64,000 nt of DNA, from assembly GCA_004026145.2 (NCBI GenBank), contig CP034986.1, positions 9,275,197 through 9,339,196 on the forward strand, given 5' to 3'. The notes under the pieces were generated by a model. It was not told where the DNA came from. It was given only the letters and a program-made list of their open reading frames with translations, and did no database searches. This document shows positions 10,901 through 22,400 of this stretch, one piece after another. Each line of letters opens with the position of its first letter. The stretch's first letter is position 1. The translations under genes were made by a program, and so were the position numbers. Source of the DNA: Takifugu bimaculatus. Lineage: Eukaryota; Chordata; Actinopteri; Tetraodontiformes; Tetraodontidae.

Positions 10901-13429
10901 CGTCCGCGGCCGCCTGCGCGTGCGACCACGGCGGGGCGAGCTGAGGGACGCGTCCCGGCGTGGCGCCCGCCGCGCCCTCGCCGTCCCCTCGCTGGCAGCG
11001 TTCCGAGGAAGACATTACTGTGACAAATGAAACGCCACCGACCCTCGATGGGCTTGGCAGGGCCGGAAAGGTCAGAGCGGAGCGCGCGTGCGGGGGCGGA
11101 GCCAGCAGGGGATAATAACGCTGCGAAAGAAACAGGAAGTTCGGGCCGCCCCCCCCCCCCCCTCGCCAATCCATGTAAATGTCAGAAGTGGAGCTGCCGG
11201 CCTTCCGTGGCTCTAATTGTTCCGTGGATAGGCGCGCTGGAGCGCTGATGGGGGGGTTAGATCTCAGCCAGGAGACGTGGCCCAGCCCATTTGGAAAGAT
11301 TGGACATTAGGAAGCGTTCCTGCGCCCCGATCCCCCCCCTCGCTGTGTTCCTCCAACGCCTTATCAACAGCAGAACAGCGTGTTCAAAGCCCCCCCCCCT
11401 CCCACAGCGGTGCGCATTCAGAGCTGCCGACTTAAGCAAACAGCTATTTGCATGCCATTAGGCGGGAAAAAAGGCAGACGGAAGCAGCATTCCTCATCAC
11501 ACATCACCATCTATCCCAACGTTCCTCATCCTGGGCTCCAAATGTCTGTTTTCACCCCCCCCCCCCACCCCCCCACGCTCCCGCTGTGACCGTCAAAGCA
11601 AGTCAAAGTCAGAGTAATCACAGCAATCAGCGCCGTCCTCCTGCCAAGCCAACGGGGAGGGAGCTGCCAAAACAAAAAGCGAGCGTCCGGTCATTACCGC
11701 CGCACGCCATTCGCCGGGGCTGGAAAACGGCCGCTCCGACCATCTGTCGGGCGGCTGGAGCGACAGCAGCTCGGGGAAGCGGCGTGCGCGGGGAGGCTTC
11801 ACGCCGGATCGGGTCGAGGGTTGGTGCAGGTTCAGGCAGGACCGGGTCTGAAATGTGGCCGTTGGGGTTAGCATTAGCAGGGGCGGCGCTATTAACCTCC
11901 CACAGGAAGGAGGCGTGCTGGGATCGGGCCGGCGTCGGGATCGGATACCAGTGCTCCGGCCCCCCCCTTGGCTCGCTCCAAATGGTGTCTCTTACTCCCC
12001 CTCCCCCGCTCGCTCATCAGATCAGCCGATATCGTGCTAACAGACTCGGATTGTTCCTGGGAGTCGCCCTCGCTCACAGGTCCTGGTCCTGGTCCTGGTC
12101 CTGGTCCTGGTCCTGGTCCTGGTCCTGGTCCTGGTCCTGCCTGATGGGTCCGAGTATTTCTGCACTCACCCGTTAGAACCGCCTCATATTTCATTCCGGT
12201 ATCAGGAACTCGTTAAATGGTTGTATTGATTGAGGGTTCTGGTTCTGGCTGGGGAACCGAGGCACCGTCATAGTTCTGGATTTTAGAGACTGGACCAGTT
12301 TGGAACTGGCGCTGGGTCCAGTCCGGCTCGTTTCCGGGAATTCCCTGATATTTTTGTGCGTATTTGCGTGGTGCCGCTCGCAACCTTGATCCGAGCGGAA
12401 GCGGAACGTTTAGTTCTCTGACTGAGGAGGCCCGGCGGGTCGGCGGGGCTGCGCACGGCGCCGCCGGCCCGCCGCTGCGTCCACGCCATAATCACGCTCG
12501 CTTCCTCTCGGTGAGCTCGTGCTAAATGAGCGAGCGTCTCTGGCGGCCGCCGTGATTTGTCTCCCTCGCCGCGGCCTCGCCCTCGCCCCCCCCCACGCTC
12601 ACACGTGTGGCGCCGACCCGTCGGGCCTGACGGACGCCTTCGCACCGCTGACGTTGATAAATCTGCTCTGAAATCTGGGAGCCGGGGGTAATAACACAGG
12701 ATGACATTATTTGTTTAGCAAATCGGCGGCGGCGGCGTGGAGACGCGACGAGTCGATACAACCAAGCCGGCGCCCCCCCTCCAGGCCCCCCCCCCAGGCC
12801 GCCCCCCCCCCCAGGCCGCCCCCCCCCAGGCCGCCCCCCTCCAGGCCGCCCCCCGCTCCAGGCCGCCCCCCGCTCCAGGCCGCCCCCCTCCAGGCCGCCC
12901 CCCCCTCCGCTAACAGCTTGCCATTGTGCCCTGATTAGGAGGCCTGGCCGGCGCCTTAACTTTATCCGAGGAAATGTTTCTGAAATCTGACAGAGCAGAG
13001 AGGAGACGGGGGGGGGGGGGGGGTTGTGTGGGGTGTGTGGGTGTGTGTGTGTGTGTGTGTGTGTGGGGGGGGGGCAAAGATTGAGATGAAGCAATGCAAT
13101 TAAATTGTCAAGAGACGGATTTAACCCCGCCACTCAATCTACGCAGCAATTTATTTAGAATGTTTTCGGCGTGAACTCGCCGGATGTTGGCGGTCTATCT
13201 GCGGGGGGGTGAAGGGGGGGGGCGGGGGGGGCACTTTAAATACCAGATGACCCGTTTAATGGCAGATATTATATCTTCCAACATCTCGTGTCTGACACAC
13301 GTTCTGCTGCTCATTTCAAGCTTCTGACAGCTGCTGTTGAAACTCTGCATTATTCACAGATGGTTCCATCATTCTGCCCCTCTCACCACACATCGGGCTT
13401 ATTTTAACACCTAAATGCCCCCCCCCCCC

Positions 13430-13460
<31 letters not shown>

Positions 13461-16400
13461 ATAAGCTGAAGTTTTGATCCCTGGCAGATTTGCTGGGGCG
13501 CCTGGATCCTCAAGAAGCAATTAGCAGATTTAATTTAGCTATTTTTTTTGCCTTCACCTTCCATTATCAGTTGCACAAATAGTATCTGTTGGAACACAAA
13601 GCTGCTCTGAGGAGCTCAATAAAAGACTCGGAGGCAAGGACGATCTCAAAGACGAGCCGGCCCGATAACAAAAGGGCCTCACCTCATAACGAACGACTGG
13701 AGTGGAGCGGGGGGGGGGGTGCCGGCGCTCGCCAGCATGTTTTATGGGTAATTGAGGCATTTGGAATAAAACAGCCACAAAATGGTCCCCTTTAGAATCG
13801 GAATGGGGTTAATATATCGTGATCCCACAATTAGCTCGGGATTGTTAAGATCTCTTTAATTCGGCGAGCTCCATTAAGCGGGGTGGGGGCGCCAGCACTC
13901 CCGCCAAGGCCATTTTTCTCCCCGTTCTTTGTTCTTCCTGCCCTCGCCCCCTCTCTGGAACCCTTTGCCTCATCGATTCCGGTCGACGGGGCTGTCAGCA
14001 GGTTGCCAGGTTATCCCGTCGGCTCCCTCTGGGCGCCATTGTTCAGGAAGTCCGGCTGCACTCCGTCGCTCCTTGTTCTCCGGCAGCTTCGTTTGTTCCA
14101 ACCGGAATTTCTCAGTTAAATAATTATTTTGTGAGCAAAAAAACCTCCCTAACCCAGATTCCGGATTCCTCGCTAACCTCCACTCCGGCTATTATTCCGA
14201 GCGTCTCCTTCAGAGTCGCATCCGGGAACGTCGTGTCTACGGGGAGCCTCCCAGTTTGCGGAGGTTTGGGAAACAGGATTGAACGTCTATATTTGAACCT
14301 GCCGCAGTTTTCGGAAAAGCTCCCAATCCTTCCTAAACCGCGACATAAGGAAGATTGAAGAGTCTTTTAACTTTTAATGTAGGCGGTGTCACGGAGACTG
14401 AAATTCCCAGAGAATGCTCATATTTAAAGTTGCTCCGGAAAGGTGAATAAAGCCCCACCCGGGCACGGCCGGCTGCTTCATTAAAGACTCATTTGGAGTC
14501 ATCTGAAGTGATGCTATTTTCAATTTCTGGTGCGCGGATGTATGTTTGGGCAAATGAAAGGTGGGGGATTTATCAGCCGCTAATACCCTCCCATTTAGTG
14601 CTCAGGTAATAACTTGGGTGGCTGGAAAATGGTTGCAATTTCAGTCAAAGTGGGTTCCAGCACAGTGGATTCGAAGCTCCTTTCAAGTAATTAAACGGCA
14701 TGCCACCTCATACACAGCAATTTCCTGCAAGGCCTTATCTGAGAAATATGTACTCGTTATCTTTTTTAATAATGACTGAGTACCCCTGATTTAAACCGAC
14801 GAATCAGATTAACTGGCTGTTAGCTAGCTAACTGAATGTCCAAGATATCCGTGTCGTCTATAAATAAAAACTGAAGGGACGGGAGGGAGGGGGCAGCTAA
14901 CAGTTGTGACTATCTCATCGTTACATCTGTGTTGTGTGTGTGTGTGTGTGTGTGTGTGTGATCGGGCAAAATCAATGGGGTAAATGGAAGCGAGCGGGTG
15001 GGCGGATGTCATGCAAGTGGGAATCTGCCGAATGGTTCGCAGCCCCCCCGGTAGCGTGATGATGGCACACACGCCACCGGCGAGCGATAATAATCCTGCC
15101 ATGTGCATGAAGGGATTTGTTCTGTTGGAGCTGGCCGCGGAACATCCCAGGGTGATGGTGCTGTTTATCTTTCCACTGTCTTAGCGTCCCCCGGGGCTTC
15201 GCTGGCCCTGGAACTCCCAGTTCCTGTTGTCACTTTACACACGCGTTATTATGCCGACCGGATCTCCCATGCCGATCGCTCACGTCCCTCTTTTTCCATG
15301 GCTTCACGTACCCGTGGCCCCGTCTTACGCCGAGTTCTAATCCCCCCATTAAACAGGCGGGGGGGCGTCGGGGGGGCGCTGAGTGGCAACGTGCACTTTA
15401 TTTGTCATGAAATGTTGATGCTAGCTCCCCGCCCCCCCCCCAGCCTCGGCTGGCGTGCCAGCACATTAAACAGACCACATTTATTTGGTGTCGGCGGGTG
15501 GTAATTCGCCTTATCTGCCGATTGCTTGCAAACATCTTGACAGCCAGGCAATCCTCTCGCCAATCTGTGGGGGGGGGGGGTCGAGGGGAATCATCTTTCC
15601 TGGCGTTGTTTCCGGCACCCCCGCAGCTTCCCAGCCTGACCCTTCCCTGTCGTCCCAAAGTACTCGCTACGTGTCAGCCCTGGTAATGGGTTTCTGGGGG
15701 GGGGGGATATTATTTTGGTCCAGTAAGCTGTGTACTTAAAACATGAGTGACAGGCTCCACTTGTCCGCACAGGGAGACAATTTGACAGGACGGAGTCGAC
15801 GCGGCTGCAAGGATGAAGGAAAAAGAACTGATTTCTGTTAACAATGGAAACATGCAGCACCCACCACCTTTAGGAGCTCCGAATAAATGACATGCACCTT
15901 CTGTCTGACTAAAATGTCCTATTTTTCTATTTCTCTTGTCCCCCCCCCTCCCTCTGCACCCCCCCCCCCCCACCCCTCCTAAGAAGATAGATGAAGAAAA
16001 TGAGGCCAACTTGCTGGCAGTGCTTACAGAGACCCTGGACAGCATCCCGGTGGATGAGGACGGATTGCCTTCGTTTGAGGCCCTGGCAGACGGGGACGTG
16101 ACCAATGCCAGTGACAGGAGCTGTCCCTCGTCCCCCGACGGCTCGCCACGCACCCCCGAGCCCGAGGAGCCGTCCCTGGTAAGATCAACAGCAACATCAT
16201 CCCGTCGCTCTCAGGGCGGAACATGCTTTATTTGGAGGGAGCGGCCACCGGGCCTGCTGGGGGGGGGGGGCGCTGTTCTGCCAAGTCCTGGTGACACCAG
16301 ATTAAAGCCTGGCCACCAACACTGTCCATTGGTCTGTCAGACGTGGGGGGGGGGCAGTTGAACCCATACCAAAGGCCCACCATCAAGCCATCTAAGGAAG

Positions 16401-19400
16401 TGCCCATAACAGGAAGACTAACTTCATCTTTCCCGATCCCGGTGCAGCCGAGTCATCTCATTCCGCCGTCCTGTTCCCCCTCCACCTGATCGAACCATCT
16501 GGGCTAAAACGTTCTGTTCAGTTATAGTCCATTATTCCTCATGCCGGTCCCTTCCAAATGACATTTAACCTAATGGCCCGGAGTGTTTACTCCATCACAG
16601 CGGAGAGGTCCTGCTTTGTTTACACTAAATCCGACCTGGAGAGATGATATTTCCCGTGTCCTTTCTAACAACAGCGATTGTCTGGGTGGGTCAGATACAA
16701 TCAAGAAGCTAAGCTCTGGGATCCAGAGTCCGCAGGTGTGGGGGGGGGGGGAGGCGCCAACAATTGTAATTTGTCTGCTAAGTATTAGTTTTAAAGAAAA
16801 ACGACACAAAGCCTGGCTGACGCCCGCAGGCAAGCGCTCGAACAAATGTCCGCGTGTAATCAAATTTGTCTGCGCGCGTCCGTCTGTACGAAGAACAGGC
16901 TGTCTAATTGAAAGAAAATGCTCATTTGAATACAACAACACTCACTTCCCCCCCCCCCATTTGGGGCCCTGTTCACAGCTGAAGAAGCTCCTTCTGGCAC
17001 CCGCAAACTCCCAGCTCAGCTATAATCAATACACAGGTGGCCAAGCACAGAACCATGCAGCCAGCAGCAACCACCGAATCAGACCACCACCTGCCGTCGT
17101 CAAGGTAGGGACACACACACGCTCACACACACTCGCTTCCTTCCTCTCCAGAACACAGATTTGTCCTGTTATGCCCCCCCCCCACTCCTCTTACTCTGTC
17201 TCATTTCTTGCCCCCTCTCCTCCCTCTGCCGTCGTGTTTTGGTGGCCGTCCTTAGAAGATGTTAGACTACCGCTCGGCTCTCGTGTCCCGGGGGGCCGTC
17301 TCATAATGAAAACAGGCTGATTGCTGTTGGGCTTTCCAGGCGAGGCGTCGGCACCGTTGTCTCATTAGCTCCCCCACTTAGCCGCCGTGGTGCGGCGCCG
17401 GTTGGGGGGGGAGAAAGCGCAGAGACAGGCACTCTTGCAGCGGGATTGATGCCTTGAGACGGCGAGATCAAAATATCAGGCTTGATGTTCTCATTAGATG
17501 CCTCTCGAATGATCAGTCCTGTCTCCAAAACGGAGGTCTGAGGGAGGGGAGGAGGTTTTATCAGCGCTAGCGCGGCTTCGCCGACCCGTTCGGCGTCTTC
17601 CTGCTCCCGGGTGGATCCGGGCGCGCGTCGTGTTTGCACGTGGTGCGTCAACCTTCCTCGCGGTTGCTATTTTCATCCCGTGCCTTTGAGTCACCCGTTT
17701 CTGGAGCACGGAGAACGAGGGCTCCCGGAGGACACGGCGCCGAGCGGAGTGGCGTGGCGGCGCTCGCGGGGCCACGCAATTAAGATGATGGGCGGGCCGC
17801 TCTGCCGTCCGCCGCTGTCTCGGCCGTCAACCGTGGCGCCGTTTCTTTTTTTGGGGCCACGATCGGGCCGTTAGCATTCGGTCGCCGCCTCCGATAGATT
17901 GTATTTGCTATTTTTCGTTTTGGCAAATCGCCGCCTTCTTTTTCCTATCTGCATTTTAAAGATATTTTGTAAACAACAGAGGTAAACACTGTCTTAACCG
18001 CCCGTCTGTGTTGTGTAGATGGAGAGCACCTGGAATGGCAAAGCAAGGGGAGGTTCCAGCCAGCAGAACCGCCCAGTGAGGCGACATTGCACCGAGTTGC
18101 TGAAATACCTGACAGCCACCGATGACATCCTGCTGCACGCCAAAAATAACGACGCCAAGGGCACCTGGGGGGGCGCCGCCAGCAGGGACAAGAGTGGCCT
18201 GGGTCTCGGCGAGTCTTCCTCCTCCTCTTCGCCTTCTTCCTCGTCCACCTCCTCGTTTTCCTCCCTGTCCTCCACCTCATCTTGCTCCTCCTCCAGCGCC
18301 TCCAAGAAGAAGTCGGCTGCATCGTCTCAGCAGCAGCAGCAGCCGCCGCCGCCGCCGCCGCCGCCGCCGCAGCAGCAGCAGCATCACCAGCGAGGTGAGA
18401 GCCGGGCTGCAGGCGAGTGTAGTGTGGCTGGTGTTGGGGCTGGGAAATGGCAGCGTTGCAGTCACGGTGACGGGTTTGAGGAGTCGGAGGGCGCGTCCGT
18501 CCCTGTCGGCCACAGAAACGCCACCTGCGGCCACGCCTGCCCTAAACTGGAGCACGGGCCGCCCGGTGAAGAAGGAAGGCCGCCAGGCGATGTGGGCCGC
18601 CTGGCTGCCGCTAGGTTTATTAGGTATATGCATTCTTATTCCCTCCCTCCCCGAGAGGCGAGTCACGGCTGTGAGCATTGCCGAGAGGCTGCGGGCGCCA
18701 CTCAAGCTAGTGAAGGGTTTGGCAGGCGAGGCCGCAGTAAAGGCGCCGGCGCCGGCCGGGCACCGCGTAAGCACGTGACGGTGACCATTAGAAAAAGAGA
18801 CGAGAAGCCGGGGCATCCTTTACTCAGCCAGCTGCTCTCCTCCAAACAGAGGCCTGATCAGTACCCAGCCCACTTCCTCCAACCTCCGACCAGTTTTCCG
18901 AGCGAATCGGCCGGGAAACGCTCAAAGATCCCAGTCAAGTGGGTCACGAAAGGCAAGGGGGGCAAATTGGGACGGAATACAGACTCTGGAGACCGGACAG
19001 GCAGTCAGGTTGAAGAGTGTGTAAAGAGAGGACTAGAAACGGGGTGGCTCAACCTCGGGGAGGATGTTGATGATCACGATGCTGACGATGATGATGTTGA
19101 TGATGCTGCTGATGAACCTGTTACGGGCAGCCCTGCCGTGGTGCTCTCGCAAGGTCCTCCAAGCCCACTCTTCCCAGATACTAGAAATGCAGAGCCCACC
19201 CCTCCCCGCACCACACAAGGGCATGGGCACCCACACAGGCAGGCACTCCGCGAGCACCCCGACGACCAGGGCCACCCGTTGTTAGGTAATCAAGACTGCA
19301 TCCCCCCACTGGGTTTACCTCTGCTCTATCTTCTCCCTGTCCTGATCTAACCGCTTCCCTGTTTGACTTCACATCTAACCCCGATGCTAATGCAAGTCTA

Positions 19401-22400
19401 ACAGCCTTTTCTGAGGGCCTGAGCAGCGGTGACAGCCTGCTAGCCGATGCTTTTCGCTAGTCTTGGAGGCGTTTCAATTCTGGTGGGTGGGAAAAGGGGG
19501 GAAAGCCTTCTTATCTATCTCCCAGCTGTGTTCATAAAGGTGACCCTTGAGTCCTCCTTGTCTTGATTGAGCGCAGTGTGCTGATTGCTTGGAGTCAGAA
19601 ACCTGTTTAGCGTCGCGCTACTAAAGCCGCGTTCACTTTAGCTGGAGCACAATGCCGGCCAGAGCCTCGGGCAACTGCACAAGCTTCCTTGACTCTCCTT
19701 TCTTCCAACCTGTTTCCCATTCTCTGCTGTTGGTGCATGCTACTCTGACTTTATTAGCCAGGAAGGGGCTCACCCACTGTCATGCGTCTTGTTTGTGGCA
19801 TCGTCACTCTTTGTCTGTGTCCCATTCCGATCTATTTGTTGTTCCGACCGGGCTCCACCTGTAAAGTAAGCACCATCACTCCATCCTGCCTCACAGTAAA
19901 CAGTCGATCCTAAAGTAGTTAAAGTGGGGTCAATCCAAAAGGTCATGGTTTGTCCACTGGTAGTCAGACCTTCTAATGAGTGTTTCTGTAGTGATAATTG
20001 CATTTAATGAGCCAATTTGAGATTAACTGTTGCAGAATGTGGACTTTTTCTCTTCTGCCGCGATGGTAATACCTAGATCAATAATTACCCATGCTCCTTT
20101 GTGTTCTGCAGCCAAACCAACCACCTTGCCACTTCCTTTGACCCCAGAGTCTCCAAAGTAAGTGCGAGAAGTTTTTCCACATAATTTTCCAGGCAAAACA
20201 AAGAGCAGCAAACAGGCGAAACAGAAGCCAGCAGCAGATGTAGACTCGAATCCAAACGGAGGCGTTTTTGTGACTCATTTCCATTTCTTAGGTCATAAAA
20301 CATTCATCTTCTCATTTGGTGCCGGAGAAGTAAAACGCTGCGCTGTCGTTTCTGTCTTCCAGTGACCACAAGGGATCACCGTTTGAGAACAAAACCATTG
20401 AACGCACATTGAGTGTGGAGATAGCTGGAACCCCTGGTAAGTTCCCGCTCGCAGCTCTTCATTTGTCACCTCATGGGTTAACTCCAACATCTCCGTGGGT
20501 CCTTCAGAGTTCAGAGTTCAAGGTGAAGGCGTAGGGGAAGGTTTTTATGCGCCTGAGTATTGATTAGGCTTTCCAATCTCTCCAGGGTTTATTAGCAAAG
20601 CCCTCCCTTCCTCCACCACCTTCTTCCCCCCATTTACAGAGGAGTTAATATGCTTTTCCCTCTTCCTCTATCAGATCCTAATGCTCCCTGACTGACAGCT
20701 TACTTAGCCCACACATCATAGGGAAATTGAAATGGCACTCTGATTGCTTTAATTGGTTCTGTAATTCAGTTTTGCGGGGACGATCCGTACCTTCCTTACC
20801 TTGGGCCTGCAGACGCACAGGCAATTAGATCAGCTGACTCGGGCGCAATTTCCCAACGTCCAGGCCGCCGTGTAAAGGGCGTGTCTTGGAAATGGAGTCG
20901 AGGCTTCGGCCTTGTTGTTATTAAATTGTAACTGGTCGACTTGGCCGCCATGACCGCGACAGGGTCACGCGCCGCGCCGGTCCTGCTCGAGACGTCTCCG
21001 GTTCTGGGCGACGGACGGTAATTAGCAACATTAAGCCAAGGAGGGACGCGATACCGTGGGCCGTCATGTCTCGCTCTGCTCGTGATATTCCCAGATTAAT
21101 TCCATAAAATGGCTGCCCCTGAGGATAACACGTCCTGTATTCATTGACCAGCGAGGGACACGGTTCCTGCGCGTTCCTCCACCGCTGCCTTCATGGGGGA
21201 GGGAAATGTGCGACGCGTCCGCCAAGGTCTCCGGCTGTCCCTCCGACCTTGGCGGAAGTGCTATTTAACCCCTGGGTGTAGATAAGCATTCAGGGTTAAA
21301 GGGCACGTCTGCTGAGGTTTAAAGAATGGAATATATTAAGGCTCCTAAATCCCTGCAGCTATTTGACGTGGTTAATATTTCTCCCTGGTTTTTACTGCAC
21401 GGGAACGAGCCCGGTGACCTATAACCAAACCTGGACATCGGTCCTTTTCACCGCATCCGTTTTCACAGGCGCAGACAAATATCACGAGCCAGAGCCGAGC
21501 TGGGATTGAACATTAGCAGAAAGGCCGTTAGTCCAAAGAGAGCGCCGTTAACCTTCGTGGTGCTTCAGAGTCAAACGAGCCCAAGAACATTGCGTTTGAT
21601 GCTAAATCAGAGCACCTTCTGCTTTCACGACACGAAGCAGCACAACAGGAAGTGAAGCCGCCCCCCCCACCCCTGGGATCTGACTTCTCTGTCCTAATCT
21701 GCACCACGCTAGCATATTTACCTTGCACTTAATGTGTGTTGTGTTTAATTACTGTAGCTCATGACATGGGGGTGGTCGCGGCGTTGCTGTTTACGCGGCT
21801 CCACCCCTGAAGAGCGGAGCTGCTTCATCACTCCGGCTCATTTTTCTCCGCGCGCCGCGCGGCTGTGCGCCGCCATCCGTCATTCGGCACGTTTGACTGA
21901 GAGGCACACGTTGCTCTAATTGTGATTTATTTCATTCCCGTCGCTAATGGCTCCCGGTTTATGACCCCACATGCACGCCATTTTGGACAGATGGCGCTTC
22001 GTTGGTGCTGGAGCGACCCTCCTTCCTTTCACGTTTCATCGCTCATTTCTGTGCGTCACCGTCAGAGGAGGGACGGGAAGACGTGAAGCGGGGCGCTAAT
22101 CTCAGGATTAGCCACATCAGACACAGCCAGCTATTGCAGGCAACGTTGAAGGGGCGACTTTATTTGGACCCTGCAAGTTTCCCTCGGTTAAAGAAGCCGG
22201 AGCAGGTTCCATAACAGAGCTGGGAATGCTGTAAAGGGTGCAACAACACCGACATTTAATGCTCGGGAACCTGCCGCATCAATAAAGTAAGGACGGCGGC
22301 AGGTTCATCGGGGATAATCTTGACAAGTCTCACATTTCGGGCCGGATCTTTTCTTTCTCTGCCAGACTTGACAACAAACCTGCACCCTCGCTTTCAGAAA

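Larger units (their letters stand above)
5207..15983 (+). other. ppargc1a: Intron 2 (10,777 bp), largest intron
   Basis: Contains several microsatellites and minisatellites listed separately, plus AT-rich blocks that could be regulatory (for example 13525-13800 and 14440-14780). Mammals have an intron-2 promoter for a liver isoform (L-PGC-1alpha). I could not identify an equivalent first exon. The 242-codon frame at 11448-12176 crosses a C-run and a TCCTGG repeat and is not supported as coding. Confidence 0.85.

Noticed and set aside
12081..12139. Regular repeats considered as a CRISPR-like array
   Set aside because: It is a direct hexanucleotide tandem without spacers, in a vertebrate intron.
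11448..12176. 242-codon plus-strand frame in intron 2
   Set aside because: It runs through C-runs and the TCCTGG repeat (Trp-Ser tail), with no domain, and the composition explains it.
18277..18816. 179-codon minus-strand frame opposite exon 5
   Set aside because: It is a shadow of the exon 5 Ser/Gln/Pro repeats on the other strand.
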